A DNA stretch of 64,000 nucleotides, taken from positions 18,644-82,643 of the forward strand of contig NZ_LZSX01000098.1 in assembly GCF_001665835.1 (NCBI RefSeq), written 5' to 3'. Of this stretch, positions 40,298-52,221 are shown one piece after another; within the stretch, counting starts at the first letter, position 1, and the number at the start of each line of letters is the position of its first letter. A program made the translations under genes and the position numbers. The DNA comes from Mycobacterium colombiense. Its GTDB lineage: Bacteria; Actinomycetota; Actinomycetes; Mycobacteriales; Mycobacteriaceae. The notes beneath the pieces are model-generated. The model saw only the letters and a list, made by a program, of their open reading frames with translations. It made no database searches and was not told the DNA's origin.

Positions 40298-41125
40298 TTA
40301 TTCGTCCCGCACTTCTACCAAGGCTTCACTGGCCGGACGTTCCCCGGTCCACGAGATTTGGAGCACGCCAAGCGGCTCTGACTGGTCGAATGCTACCGTC
40401 CGGGACCGATACAGTTCGAGCAGCGCCAGGAAGCGCCCGACCACCTCCATCGACGCCTCGCAATCGGCGACCAGCTCGGAGAACGTCGCCCACGCGCCGC
40501 TGCCCCGCGCTTCCAGGATGGCCAGCAGCTTTTTGGCCTGCTCCGGAACCGAGACCTGGACCTGGTGCAGGTGTCCGACGGACACGGTGGGGACGGGTCG
40601 TGGAGTGAACGCGATCGCGGCGATCTGGGCGAACCGTTCGGCGTCGACGCCGATCATCACCTCGGGCAGCAGTTCGGTGAACCGGTCCTCCAGCGACACC
40701 GAGCGCGGATAACTGCGCAGCGCCGTGGCCTCGAGTTCGGCGAACATCTCGGCGACGTGCTTGAACGCGCGGTACTGCAGCAGCCGGGCGAACAGCAGGT
40801 CACGCACCTCCAGCAGCGCGAGGTCTTCGTCGTCGTCCACCTGTCCGGCCGGCAGCAGCCGGGCCGCCTTCAGGTCCAGCAGGGTCGCGGCAACCACCAG
40901 GAACGCCGTGGTCTCCTCCAGCTCCAGCTGCGGACCGATTTCGCGGGTGTAGGCGATGAAGTCGTCGGTGACCCGGTGCAGCGCCACCTCGGTGACGTCG
41001 AGGCGATGGGCGAAGATCAGCTGCAGCAGCAGGTCGAACGGGCCCTCGAAATTGGTCAGGCGGACTTGGAAGCCAGCTCCGTGGCCGTTCTGCTGTGGCG
41101 CCTCACCGGTTTCGGTCGCGTTCAC
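40298..41125 (-). CDS. scpA: Segregation and condensation protein A (kleisin)
   Basis: 275 residues with the ScpA core FEGPFDLLLQLIFAHRLDVTEV and a C-terminal winged helix. It bridges the SMC heads. GTG 41125 overlaps the parA-like stop by 4 nt (GTGA), and upstream residues in the same frame belong to the antisense of parA, so this start is preferred. Orthologue of Rv1709. Confidence 0.95.
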   Translation of the reverse strand: MNATETGEAPQQNGHGAGFQVRLTNFEGPFDLLLQLIFAHRLDVTEVALHRVTDDFIAYTREIGPQLELEETTAFLVVAATLLDLKAARLLPAGQVDDDEDLALLEVRDLLFARLLQYRAFKHVAEMFAELEATALRSYPRSVSLEDRFTELLPEVMIGVDAERFAQIAAIAFTPRPVPTVSVGHLHQVQVSVPEQAKKLLAILEARGSGAWATFSELVADCEASMEVVGRFLALLELYRSRTVAFDQSEPLGVLQISWTGERPASEALVEVRDE

Positions 41126-41985
41126 GCGCCGAATCGGTCGATGAATTCGCGGGCCAGCGCGCGATAGGCGATGGCCCCGGTGGACCGCGGGGCCCACGTG
41201 GTGATGGGTTCGCCGGCCACGCTGGTTTCCGGGAATCGGACGGTCCGGGTGATGACGGTGTCGAACACCAGATCCCCGAAGCGCTCCACGACCCGGGCCA
41301 TCACCTCGCGCGAGTTGACCGTGCGCGGGTCGTAGCGGGTCAGCAGGATCCCGCTGATCTCGAGCTTCGGGTTCAGCCGGTCGCGCACCTTGTCAACCGT
41401 GTCGGTCAGCAGCGCCAGCCCACGCAGCGAGAAATACTCGCACTCGGTCGGGATCACCACGCCGTCGGAGCAGGCCAGGCCGTTGACGGTGAGCAGCCCC
41501 AGCGACGGCTGGCAGTCGATCAGCACGTAGTCGTAGCGATCCAACACGGGGTGCAGCGCGCGGCCCAGGGTCTGCTCGCGCCCCACCTCGTTGACCAGCT
41601 GGATCTCGGCGGCCGACAGGTCGATGTTGCTGGGCACCAGATCCATGTGCTTGACCCGGGTCTGCAGCAGCACGTCGTCGATCGACACCCTCGGCTCGAC
41701 CAGGACGTTGTGGATGGTCTTTTCCAGCTCGTAGTGCGGGACGCCCAGGCCGGCGGACAGCGCGCCCTGCGGGTCCATGTCCACCAGCAGCACGCGACGG
41801 CCGTATTCGGCGAGCGCGGCACCCAGGTTGATGGTCGACGTGGTCTTCCCGACGCCGCCCTTCTGGTTGCACATGGCGACGACTTTGGCCGGGCCGTGCG
41901 AGGTGCGCGGCTGTGGCTCCGGGATCGCCCGCGGCGGCCGCCCGGTCAGACCGAGCTCGACGCCGTTGTCCGGCTGCTCGGTCAT
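41122..41985 (-). CDS. ParA-family chromosome partitioning ATPase
   Basis: The 287-residue protein carries a deviant Walker A (CNQKGGVGKTT), switch I DMDPQGALSAGLG and Walker B YDYVLIDCQPSLG. It is the second ParA-type ATPase of mycobacteria (Rv1708 type), grouped with scpAB, so a role in chromosome organisation is likely. ATG 41985 has a poor ribosome site; a TTG 26 codons upstream (42063) is the only other start, so the N-terminus is uncertain. Confidence 0.9.
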   Translation of the reverse strand: MTEQPDNGVELGLTGRPPRAIPEPQPRTSHGPAKVVAMCNQKGGVGKTTSTINLGAALAEYGRRVLLVDMDPQGALSAGLGVPHYELEKTIHNVLVEPRVSIDDVLLQTRVKHMDLVPSNIDLSAAEIQLVNEVGREQTLGRALHPVLDRYDYVLIDCQPSLGLLTVNGLACSDGVVIPTECEYFSLRGLALLTDTVDKVRDRLNPKLEISGILLTRYDPRTVNSREVMARVVERFGDLVFDTVITRTVRFPETSVAGEPITTWAPRSTGAIAYRALAREFIDRFGA

Positions 41986-42273
41986 GGCGGGGGTGTTCGG
42001 GAAGTGAACATCGTCGGAAAGTCTAACGGGTTCATCGCGGGAAACCCGGCAACCCGCAGGCAATTAACCAGCCAATATGGGGGAAAATCGGTGGTCGAAC
42101 GCACATCCCGACAGCCTATTCACTCCAGTCACAGCAGCACCAATTTTCGGAGGGCCATGCGGCTTCGAAACGCGCTAGCACCGGCGCTACCGCTTTCGGG
42201 AATCACTCATCGCCACCCTAGCCGCCTCGCGGCGGCACCGGCCCGCAACCTCCACCGGCCTATCGTGGCGTCT

Positions 42274-43029
42274 ATGAACCTGAAGCGACGCATACCTCTA
42301 TTGCGTTGGTCGGTCTGGCGCATGGCCGCCGGCGCTACGAACATCACCACGACGGGCCAGATCGGTGACGGGCGCGAAGCGGCCGCCGTCGAGTACGTGC
42401 TGCAGAACGCGCGGGCCGGCGACATCGACGACGTGCTGGCCACCATCGACAAGTTCGCCTACGAGAAATCGCTGCTGATCAACGTCGGCGACGAGAAGGG
42501 GCTGCTGCTCGACGCCGCCGTCCGGCGCGCCGATCCGGCGCTCGCGCTCGAACTGGGCACCTACTGCGGCTACGGCGCGCTGCGCATCGCCCGGGCCGCC
42601 CCGAAGGCCAAGGTGTTCTCGGTCGAACTCGCCGAGGCCAATGCCGCCAACGCCCGCCAGATCTGGGCGCACGCCGGCGTCGCCGACCAGGTGACGTGCG
42701 TGGTCGGCACCATCGGCGACGGCGGGCGCACCCTGGACGCGCTGGCCAACGAGCACGGATTTGCCGAAGGAACACTGGATTTCGTGTTCCTCGACCATGA
42801 CAAGGACGCCTACCTCGACGACCTGAAGAGCATCATGGAGCGCGGCTGGCTGCATCCGGGCTCGATCGTGGTCGCCGACAACGTGCGGGTTCCGGGCTCG
42901 CCGAAGTACCGCGAGTACATGCACCGCCAGCAGGGCAAGCGGTTCAGCACCGTCGAGCACAAGACGCACGTCGAGTACCAGACGATGCTGTCCGACCTGG
43001 TGCTGGAGTCCGACTACCTCGGCGACTGA
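42274..43029 (+). CDS. SAM-dependent O-methyltransferase (COMT type)
   Basis: 251 residues. SAM motif LALELGTYCGYGALRIA, the acidic motif VFSVELAE, and metal/substrate residues in VFLDHDKDAYLDDL and VVADNV match catechol O-methyltransferase-like enzymes. It is the orthologue of Rv1703c and, as in M. tuberculosis, lies opposite in strand to the surrounding operon. The natural substrate is not known. Confidence 0.9.
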   Translation: MNLKRRIPLLRWSVWRMAAGATNITTTGQIGDGREAAAVEYVLQNARAGDIDDVLATIDKFAYEKSLLINVGDEKGLLLDAAVRRADPALALELGTYCGYGALRIARAAPKAKVFSVELAEANAANARQIWAHAGVADQVTCVVGTIGDGGRTLDALANEHGFAEGTLDFVFLDHDKDAYLDDLKSIMERGWLHPGSIVVADNVRVPGSPKYREYMHRQQGKRFSTVEHKTHVEYQTMLSDLVLESDYLGD

Positions 43030-43033
43030 GCGG

Positions 43034-43975
43034 CTATTGCGCCCGCGGGTGGGCCTCGGCCCACACTTCGCGCAGCGCGTGCACGGTGACCATGGTGTAG
43101 ATCTGCGTCGTCGTCACCGAGGCGTGCCCGAGCAACTCCTGCACGACCCGCACGTCGGCGCCGCCCTCCAGCAGGTGGGTGGCGAAGGAATGCCGCAGCA
43201 TGTGCGGTGACACCCCCGACGTGATCCCGGCGCGCTCGGCGGCGTCCTGCAGGACCTGCCACGCGCTCTGCCGCGACAGCCGCCCGCCGCGCACATTGAG
43301 GAAGATGCCCGGCGTCCCGCGCCCGCGGCGGGCCAGCTCCGAACGGCCCCGCACCAGATAGGAATCCAACGCGGCCACGGCCGGACGCCCGATCGGCACC
43401 AGCCGCTGCTTGCCACCCTTGCCGCGCAACAACACCGACCGGGCGTGCGTGTCGACGTCGTCGACGTCCAGGCCGACGGCTTCGGAGATCCGCGCGCCGG
43501 TGGAGTACAGGAGTTCCAGCAGCGCCCGGTTGCGCAGCGTCAGCGGGCCGTCGGCCGGGCTCTCGCCGCCGGCGCCCTCCAGCAGCGCCAGCACCTGGTC
43601 GATGGTCAGGCTTTTGGGCAGCCGGCGGCCCGGCGTCGGCGGGCGGACCGCGCGCGCCACGTCGAGTTCGGCCAGCCCTTCGGCCGCGGCGAACCGATGC
43701 AGGCCGCGCACCGCGATCAGCGCCCGCGCGGCCGACACCGCGGACAGCGCGGCCACCCCGGTGTCGGGATCTCCCCGGCGCAACGCCACCAAAAACTCGC
43801 TCACGTCGTTCTCGCCCACCTTGGCCAGGTCGTGAATTCCGCGGTCCGACAAGTGTTTTGTGTAGCGGCGCAGGTCGCGGCCGTACGAGCTCAGGGTGTT
43901 GGCGGCGACGCCGCGCTCGATCGTGAGATGGTCAAGGTAGCCCTGCAACTGCGTGTCCAGCGCCACCGTCGTCAT
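43034..43975 (-). CDS. xerD: Tyrosine recombinase XerD
   Basis: 313 residues with an N-terminal SAM-like core-binding domain and a catalytic domain holding TGARISE (Arg), HMLRHSFATHLLEGG (His-x-x-Arg), LGHASVTTTQIY (His and the nucleophilic Tyr). XerC/D resolve chromosome dimers at dif. ATG 43975 overlaps the Nudix stop by 4 nt. Orthologue of Rv1701; the 13E12 element found next to it in M. tuberculosis (Rv1702c) is absent here. Confidence 0.96.
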   Translation of the reverse strand: MTTVALDTQLQGYLDHLTIERGVAANTLSSYGRDLRRYTKHLSDRGIHDLAKVGENDVSEFLVALRRGDPDTGVAALSAVSAARALIAVRGLHRFAAAEGLAELDVARAVRPPTPGRRLPKSLTIDQVLALLEGAGGESPADGPLTLRNRALLELLYSTGARISEAVGLDVDDVDTHARSVLLRGKGGKQRLVPIGRPAVAALDSYLVRGRSELARRGRGTPGIFLNVRGGRLSRQSAWQVLQDAAERAGITSGVSPHMLRHSFATHLLEGGADVRVVQELLGHASVTTTQIYTMVTVHALREVWAEAHPRAQ

Positions 43976-44587
43976 TGCGCGACCTTTCGCGCGGCGAACG
44001 CCGTCGGCTTGTCCTGCCACGGGCTGTCCACCGGACGCGGCTGCACGAACCCTGTCGTCACGGCGTGGGCGGCCAAAATCCCCGCCACGGCAATGGCATT
44101 GACAACTTCACCGCCGAGCACCTTGCGGGTGGCGTCGGCCAGCGGATACCACTCCAATGTCATGTCGGCTTCTTCGTCGTGCGCCTCGGGCCGGTCGACC
44201 CGAATCAGACCGGTGGCCAGATAGACGCGCACCGACTCGTCGCTGAAGCCCGGGGTGGAGTCGAGGTCGACGAGCACCGTCCAGGTCTCCGCCTTGAGCC
44301 CCGCCTCTTCCATCAGTTCGCGAGCCGCGGTGAGATGGGCTGCCTCGCCATGGACATCGAGCAGTCCGGCGGGCAACTCCCACAGCCGCCGGCCGAACGC
44401 GTGCCGGTATTGGTAGACCATCGGAATGTTGCCGTCGTCGTCCATCGCGACCACGGCGACCGCGCCGAAATGTTCGACGATCTCCCGGGTCACGACCTTG
44501 CCACCCGGCATCCGCACCCGGTCGCTGCGCAGCGCGAAAATCTTTCCGGTGTACAGCGTTTCGGATGACACCGTCTCGAAGATGTGC

Positions 44588-44595
<8 letters not shown>
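43972..44595 (-). CDS. Nudix hydrolase, ADP-ribose pyrophosphatase type
   Basis: 207 residues with a Nudix box ending AARELMEEAGL, preceded by LPAGLLDVHGE as in ADP-ribose pyrophosphatases. It should hydrolyse ADP-ribose to AMP and ribose 5-phosphate. It overlaps pyrG by 8 nt and xerD by 4 nt. Orthologue of Rv1700. Confidence 0.93.
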
Positions 44596-46339
<1,744 letters not shown>

Positions 46340-46461
46340 AGGCGACCTCCGTGAAGACGGGCAGGGCGTGAAAATTGTTCTAGCGAATAACTAGATGGGC
46401 CTGCCGACCCACGGAAACCCACCCTAACATCCACCGCGCTGTGCCGCGGCTAACACGCCCG

Positions 46462-47406
46462 CTACTGGGGCACCGTGATTGACGACGCCCCGTGACCGGT
46501 GCCGTACTGCCCGGCGTGCCCGCCGTTGAGCAGGTCGTGCAGGCCCAGGACCGCGGTGATGCGGCCCGGCGCGGCGTCGACGTCGTCGACCGTGCTGATC
46601 GCGGAGTTCATCCCGGCGTCGGCACGCGTCACCGCCACGGCGGCGCCTCCCGTCGCCGAACCGTCACGCCCGGCGAGCAGCGTGCCCGAGCCGTGCGGAG
46701 CCAGCGCGGCCGAGAACCGCGCCACGCTGACGCCCTTGTTCCCGGCGTCCTGGGGCAGCGAGCCGCCCGTGACGACGAGCGCGGCGTTGGCCGCGCCCAT
46801 GTGATCGGTCGGCTGATAGGTGATGAAGCCCGTGTCGCGCAGCGCCGCCAGCACGGTGTTGCGCTGGATGTCGTCCACCGCGGGCACCGCCGGGTTGGCG
46901 TTGGCCAGCAGGGCGATGCCCATCAGGTCACCCGCCTGCGATCCCTGGTCGATGAGCTTGGTGCTCAGCTGCTGACCCGCGGGCAGCACCGAGGAGTTCA
47001 CCACCGTCTGCAGCTTTTCCGCCGAGTTGGCCTCGACGAACTCCTGCGTCAGCGACACCGTGCCGGTCACCGTCCCGCCGGCCTGACCGATGAACTTCGA
47101 CACCGCGGCCACGTCGTCGTCCTTGGCGTCCGGGGTGCGGAACACCACCACCGTCTTGCCGCCGAGCGCGTCGTGCACCATCCGGCCGGCCAGTTGGGTG
47201 TCGAAATTGTTTGCCGCGCTGAGCTTTTCGTTCAGCACATTCTTCTGGTCGTTGAGCCCGCTGATCTGGGTGTTCAGGTCCCGCTTCTCGTCGCGCAGGC
47301 TGGACAACAGGGTGTCCGACAAGAAGCCCGAGCCCAGCACGACTCCCACGGCCAGCGCCAGGAAGACGGCCGCCAGCGACAGGGCATGTTGACGCAACGA
47401 GATCAT
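46462..47406 (-). CDS. mctB: Copper-transport outer-membrane protein MctB (SteB-like)
   Basis: 314 residues with an N-terminal membrane/signal segment (LSLAAVFLALAVGVVLGSGFL), a coiled-coil region (SLRDEKRDLNTQISGLNDQ) and an extracytoplasmic domain. The M. tuberculosis orthologue Rv1698 limits intracellular copper; the corynebacterial counterpart SteB is a cell-envelope protein working with SteA. Its ATG lies directly after the steA-like stop codon. Confidence 0.93.
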   Translation of the reverse strand: MISLRQHALSLAAVFLALAVGVVLGSGFLSDTLLSSLRDEKRDLNTQISGLNDQKNVLNEKLSAANNFDTQLAGRMVHDALGGKTVVVFRTPDAKDDDVAAVSKFIGQAGGTVTGTVSLTQEFVEANSAEKLQTVVNSSVLPAGQQLSTKLIDQGSQAGDLMGIALLANANPAVPAVDDIQRNTVLAALRDTGFITYQPTDHMGAANAALVVTGGSLPQDAGNKGVSVARFSAALAPHGSGTLLAGRDGSATGGAAVAVTRADAGMNSAISTVDDVDAAPGRITAVLGLHDLLNGGHAGQYGTGHGASSITVPQ

Positions 47407-48588
47407 CTAGGTGACCCACTTCTGCACCGTCAGGCAGAAGTGGTTCCAGTAGTCGGTGACCCAATGCAGCACCGCGGCGTCGGTGCGCGATACCCACAGC
47501 GCGACGATGACGGCGATCAGCATGGTCATCGCCAGCAGCGCGATGGCGCCGGCCGAGATGTGGTTGCGGTACAGGGTCGCCACGGCCTTGGCGTCCACCA
47601 CCTTCTCCCCGACCCGCAGCCGGGTCAGGAATGTCGACGGGTTGCTGTGCGCGCGGGTGCGGTCGAAGAACGTCTCGATGTTGGCGGTGTGGCCGGCCGT
47701 CACCAGCAGCGCGGCACCGTGGTGATCGGCCAGCAGCAGGGCCAGGTCGATGGCCGAGCCCGCGGCCGGGAACGTCATCGCCCCGACGCCGAGATCCTGG
47801 ATCCGCTCCAGCCCGGGCGCGTGCCCGTCGGCATCGGCCGGCAGCACCACCTGGGCGCCGCACTTGAGCGCCTCGGTGCTGATCTGGTCGGGGTCGCCGA
47901 CGATGACCTGGGGGCGGTAGCCCGCCTTGCGCAGGACGTCCGCGCCGGTGCCGACGCCGATCAGCGCCGGCTGATACTCCTTGATGAACGGCTTGAGCGA
48001 GCGCAGATCCTCGGCGGCGCAGGGCTCGTCGGCGACGATCACCACGTGCCGGCGGCGCAGGTCGACGTCGACGTCGGGGATGCCGATGCCGTCGATCAAC
48101 AGCGGGCTCTCGCTCTTGATGAACTCGATCGTGTTGCCAGCGAAGGCCTCCAGGTGCGCGGAGAGCCCGCTCTTGGCCTCGCGCATCAGGTCGGCGATGT
48201 CGTGGTCGGTGCGCTCGGTGCCGCGAACCAGCCTGCGGTCACCGGCGTACACCCCGCCCTCGTGCAGGCGGATCTTGGAGCCGTCCTTGACCTTCTTGAA
48301 GATGTCGGGTCCGGCCTCGTCGATCAGGGTCACCCCGTTGTTGACCAGCACCTCCGGGCCCATGTTCGGGTAGCGGCCCGACACCGACGGAGACGCGTTG
48401 ACCACCGCGGCGATGTCGGCCTCCACCAGCGCATCCGCCGTGATGCGGTCCAGATCCAGGACGTCGAGCACCACGATGTCGCCGGGGCAGACCCGGCGCA
48501 GCAGGCGGTCGATGTTCCGGTCAACGCGGGCGGTGCCGACGAGGCCCGGCCGGGCGGGATTACGGGAGAGCAGGCCTGACATCTTCAT
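47407..48588 (-). CDS. SteA-like cell-envelope/septation protein
   Basis: 393 residues, equal to Rv1697 when starting at ATG 48588. The main part is a cytoplasmic domain with an LVNNGVTLIDEAGPDIF region and GDPDQI, typical of the SteA family (related to thiamin pyrophosphokinase-like folds). One transmembrane helix lies near the C-terminus (ISAGAIALLAMTMLIAVIVA). In Corynebacterium SteA and SteB affect septation and envelope integrity, consistent with the adjacent mctB. Confidence 0.88.
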   Translation of the reverse strand: MKMSGLLSRNPARPGLVGTARVDRNIDRLLRRVCPGDIVVLDVLDLDRITADALVEADIAAVVNASPSVSGRYPNMGPEVLVNNGVTLIDEAGPDIFKKVKDGSKIRLHEGGVYAGDRRLVRGTERTDHDIADLMREAKSGLSAHLEAFAGNTIEFIKSESPLLIDGIGIPDVDVDLRRRHVVIVADEPCAAEDLRSLKPFIKEYQPALIGVGTGADVLRKAGYRPQVIVGDPDQISTEALKCGAQVVLPADADGHAPGLERIQDLGVGAMTFPAAGSAIDLALLLADHHGAALLVTAGHTANIETFFDRTRAHSNPSTFLTRLRVGEKVVDAKAVATLYRNHISAGAIALLAMTMLIAVIVALWVSRTDAAVLHWVTDYWNHFCLTVQKWVT

Positions 48589-48701
48589 GGGGGCGATTCT
48601 GTCCGCGAAGCTGCGGCGAGGACGGGAGGCGCGCCGTAACATTAGCCTCATAAGTTATCTAGAGTCCCATTAGTCACATCTGTATTACTTGTTCCCTGCG
48701 G

Positions 48702-50453
48702 TTAGATCTCATCCTTTTGCGCCGCATCCAGCAACTCACGGGCGTGGGCGCGGCCGCTGTCGGATTCACCCAACCCGGCCAGCATCCGCGCCAGCTCGGC
48801 CACCCGCTCGTCGTCGGCGACCCGCCGCACCACGCTGGTCCCCTTCGGCCCCGCGCCGTGCACCACCAGGTGCACGTCCGCGTACGCCGCGACCTGGGGC
48901 AGGTGCGTCACGACGATGACCTGGTGGGTGCGCGCCAACCGCGCCAGCCGCCGGCCGATCTGCACCGCCGCCCGGCCGCCCACCCCGGCGTCGACCTCGT
49001 CGAACACCATGGTGGTGCCCGCCGCGGAAGCGGCCAGCACCACTTCCAGCGCCAGCATCACCCGGGAAAGTTCGCCACCGGAGGCGCTCTTGGCCAACGG
49101 CAGCTGGTCCATCCCCCGGTGCGCGGCGAAGCCGAACTCCACCTGGTCGATGCCGTCGGCCCCGGCGCGGGCCAGCTCCCCCGACGGCAGGGTAAGGGCG
49201 GCCGCATCGTCGGCGGCCGACGCGGTATCGATAGAGACGTCGATGCTGAACTGCGCGTCGGCCATCGCCAGCCCGGACAGCTCGGCGGTGACCTCCTTGG
49301 CGAGCCGCTTGGCGGCCTTGCGCCGGATGTTGCTGAGATCGACCGCCGCCTGCGCCAATTCACGCGCCAGCTCGTCGACCCGCGCCGCCAGCGACGCCAG
49401 GCCTTCCTCGGAGACGTCGAGTTGGGCCAGCCGTTCCCGCGACTCCCGGGCCCAGGCGAGCACGCCGTCGATGTCCGCCGCGTACTTACGGGTCAGCGTG
49501 CGCAGTTCGGCCTGCCGGGCCAGTTTGGCTTCCAGCGCGCTGGCATCGACCGGCAGCTCCTCTAAGAAGCCGCCCAGCTCTCCGGCTGCGTCGACGACCA
49601 CGGTCAGCACCTCGTCGAGCTGGCCGGCCAACGCCACCAGCTTCGCGTCATCCGTCGATTCCAGTGCGGCCCTTGCCTTTCCCAGGCTGTCGGTCGCGCT
49701 GAATCCGGAGCCGTCCGCCTCATCCGACGACAGCGCCGCGCGGGCCCCCGCCGCGGCCTCGCGCAGGGTGTCCAGTTCGGAGAGCCGCAGGATCTCGGCG
49801 ACCAGGACGTCGTCCTCGCCGGGTTGCGGGTCCACGGCGTCGATCTCGTTGAGCGCGAAGTTCAGCCGGTCGGCCTCCAGCGCCAGCTCGCGCATCCGGT
49901 TGCGGCGGTCGAGGAGGTCGCGCCGCGCCGACAGCCAGGCGTCGCGCAGTTTGCAGTAGCGCTCCAGCGCGGGCCCGGCCTTCGCGAACCGGTCCAGCGC
50001 GCCGCACTGCTCCTCGGGCCGCATGAGCCGCAGCTGGTCGTTCTGCCCGTGCAGGGTCAGCAGCCCGGCGGTGAAGTCGCCCAGCGACTTGGCCGGCACG
50101 CTGCGGCCGCCGAGGTAGGCGCGCGACGGCCCGTCACGGCTGACCGAACGCAGCGCGATCACGCTGCCGTCCTCGTCGCGTTCGGCGCCCGACGCGTCCA
50201 GCATGTCGTCCAGCTTCACGATCACGGCCTCGTCGAGATCGATTGTGGTGAACCGGCCTTCGACGATCGCCCGATCCGCGCCGGACCGCACCCGGGTGGC
50301 GTCCGCGCGGGCACCGCCGAGCAGATGCAACCCGGTCACCACCATGGTCTTGCCGGTACCGGTCTCGCCGGTCAGCACCGTCAGGCCGCGGCCGAACTCC
50401 CCGACCGCGGCGCTGATGGCACCGAGTGACTCGATGCGGATTTCGGTCAGCAT
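48702..50453 (-). CDS. recN: DNA repair protein RecN
   Basis: 583 residues. Walker A GETGTGKTMVVTGL near residue 30, an SMC-like coiled-coil middle, and C-terminal ABC-ATPase motifs (ASGGELSRVMLALEVVL signature; VFDEVDAGVGG Walker B). RecN holds broken DNA ends during recombinational repair. It follows nadK by 24 bp. Orthologue of Rv1696. Confidence 0.97.
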   Translation of the reverse strand: MLTEIRIESLGAISAAVGEFGRGLTVLTGETGTGKTMVVTGLHLLGGARADATRVRSGADRAIVEGRFTTIDLDEAVIVKLDDMLDASGAERDEDGSVIALRSVSRDGPSRAYLGGRSVPAKSLGDFTAGLLTLHGQNDQLRLMRPEEQCGALDRFAKAGPALERYCKLRDAWLSARRDLLDRRNRMRELALEADRLNFALNEIDAVDPQPGEDDVLVAEILRLSELDTLREAAAGARAALSSDEADGSGFSATDSLGKARAALESTDDAKLVALAGQLDEVLTVVVDAAGELGGFLEELPVDASALEAKLARQAELRTLTRKYAADIDGVLAWARESRERLAQLDVSEEGLASLAARVDELARELAQAAVDLSNIRRKAAKRLAKEVTAELSGLAMADAQFSIDVSIDTASAADDAAALTLPSGELARAGADGIDQVEFGFAAHRGMDQLPLAKSASGGELSRVMLALEVVLAASAAGTTMVFDEVDAGVGGRAAVQIGRRLARLARTHQVIVVTHLPQVAAYADVHLVVHGAGPKGTSVVRRVADDERVAELARMLAGLGESDSGRAHARELLDAAQKDEI

Positions 50454-50477
50454 TCAGTCAGCACCAGGGTTGAGCCG

Positions 50478-51407
50478 TCAGTTCCCGCGCCACCCGGTCA
50501 CCGGCAACCGGAACTTGCGGACCAGTCGGTCGGTGAACGGGGCGCTGTCCAGCCGGGCCCATTTCACCGGTGTGTCGCAACGTTTTACCTCCAGCCGGCT
50601 GCCCGCCGGGATCAACATTTCGCGCCGGCCGTCGCAGAACACCAGGGCGTCGTGCCCGTCGGCCTCGATCTCGATCGCGATGGTGGCGTCCGGGCTGGTG
50701 ACCATGGGCCGGCCGAACAGCGCGTGAGCGTTGTTGGGTACCACCAGGATTGCCTCGAGGTCCGGCCACAGCACCGGGCCGCCGGCGGAGAACGCGTAGG
50801 CGGTGGACCCGGTGGGGGTGGACACCAGCACCCCGTCGCAGCCGAACGCCGACACCGGGCGCCCGTCGATCTCGAGGACCACCCCGAGCACGCCCAGCCG
50901 GGGGCCCTTTTCCAGGCTGACTTCGTTGAGCGCCCACCCGTGCACGGAGACGCCGCCGCCGTGGCGCACGATCACGTCGAGCGTCAACCGCTTCTCCACC
51001 CGATAGTCTTGTGCGACAACATGATCCAGCACACGGTCGATGGCTTCGGCCTCGGCCTCGGCCAGAAACCCGATGCGGCCCAGGTTGATGCCCAGCACCG
51101 GGATGTTGGCGTTGCGGGCCAGTTCGGCGGCCCGCAGGAACGTGCCGTCGCCGCCCAGCGCCAGCACCAGTTCGCAGCCCTCGGCGGCCTGCGGGTCGGC
51201 GTCGACCACCTCGATCTCGACGCCCAGGGCGCGCATGTCGTCGGGGGCCAGGTGCAGCGGCCCCTTGTCGACGGCCTCGGCGGACAGCACACGAAGCGCG
51301 ATCCCGTTGTCGCCCAGCACTTTCTGCACGCGCCGCGCGGTCTCGGTGGCCTCGTCACGGCCGGTGTGGACCACCATCAACACGGTGCGTGGAGCGTGTT
51401 CGTTCAC
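50478..51407 (-). CDS. nadK: NAD kinase
   Basis: 309 residues with LALGGDGTFLRAAEL (GGDG motif), LNEVSLEKG and TPTGSTAYAFSAGGP, the NAD kinase signatures. It phosphorylates NAD to NADP. GTG 51407 overlaps the tlyA stop by 4 nt, so it is preferred to upstream starts. Orthologue of Rv1695 (ppnK). Confidence 0.96.
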   Translation of the reverse strand: MNEHAPRTVLMVVHTGRDEATETARRVQKVLGDNGIALRVLSAEAVDKGPLHLAPDDMRALGVEIEVVDADPQAAEGCELVLALGGDGTFLRAAELARNANIPVLGINLGRIGFLAEAEAEAIDRVLDHVVAQDYRVEKRLTLDVIVRHGGGVSVHGWALNEVSLEKGPRLGVLGVVLEIDGRPVSAFGCDGVLVSTPTGSTAYAFSAGGPVLWPDLEAILVVPNNAHALFGRPMVTSPDATIAIEIEADGHDALVFCDGRREMLIPAGSRLEVKRCDTPVKWARLDSAPFTDRLVRKFRLPVTGWRGN

Positions 51408-52213
51408 TGTGGCCCGCTTTCCACCGCACACCGCACCGCGCTCACCAGCTCGTCGCCGGCCAGCGGCCGATCGGTCCGGGCGCGCAGCCGCAGGAAGTAC
51501 TCGACATTGCCCGACGGACCCGGCAGCGGGCTGGCGGTCACACCCAGGGTGTGCCAGCCCAGCTCGCCCGCACGACCGGCGACCGCCAGCACGGCGTCAG
51601 CGCGCAGGCCCGGGTCGTGCACCACACCCCCGGCACCGACCAGGCCCTTGCCCACCTCAAACTGCGGCTTCACCATGGGAACGATATCCGCGTCGGGTGC
51701 GGCACATCCAGCCAGCGCCGGCAACACCGTGGATAGCGAAATGAACGACAGGTCAGCGACCACCAGGTCGGCGCGTCCGCCGATCGCGTCCGGCGTCAGG
51801 TCGCGAACGTTGGTCCGCTCGACGACGACCACCCGCGCGTCGCTGCGCAGCGACCACGCCAGCTGGCCGTATCCCACGTCGACGGCGACCACCTCGGTCG
51901 CGCCGCGATCCAGCAGGACTTCGGTGAAGCCACCGGTCGACGCGCCGGCGTCCAGGCAGCGGCGGCCCGCGACCGAAATCTCGAAGGCGTCCAGCGCCCC
52001 GATGAGCTTGTGCGCTCCGCGCGAGACCCAGCCGCGCTCGCCGTCCTCGGCGACGGTCAGGGCCGCGGTGACGGCGACTGCGGTGCCCGGCTTGCGCGCC
52101 GGCATCCCGTCGATGCTCACCTTCCCCGCACCGATCAACTCCGCGGCCTGCTGACGGGACCGGGCCAGGCCGCGCCGGACCAACTCGGCGTCAACGCGGG
52201 CGCGTCGAGACAT
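51404..52213 (-). CDS. tlyA: 2'-O-rRNA methyltransferase TlyA
   Basis: 269 residues: an S4 RNA-binding domain (RRARVDAELVRRGLARSRQQ) and an FtsJ-type methyltransferase domain with CLDAGASTGGFTEVLL. TlyA methylates 16S and 23S rRNA ribose positions and its loss gives capreomycin resistance in M. tuberculosis. It is coupled to nadK by a 4-nt overlap. Orthologue of Rv1694. Confidence 0.96.
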   Translation of the reverse strand: MSRRARVDAELVRRGLARSRQQAAELIGAGKVSIDGMPARKPGTAVAVTAALTVAEDGERGWVSRGAHKLIGALDAFEISVAGRRCLDAGASTGGFTEVLLDRGATEVVAVDVGYGQLAWSLRSDARVVVVERTNVRDLTPDAIGGRADLVVADLSFISLSTVLPALAGCAAPDADIVPMVKPQFEVGKGLVGAGGVVHDPGLRADAVLAVAGRAGELGWHTLGVTASPLPGPSGNVEYFLRLRARTDRPLAGDELVSAVRCAVESGPQ

Positions 52214-52221
52214 CCGCGCAC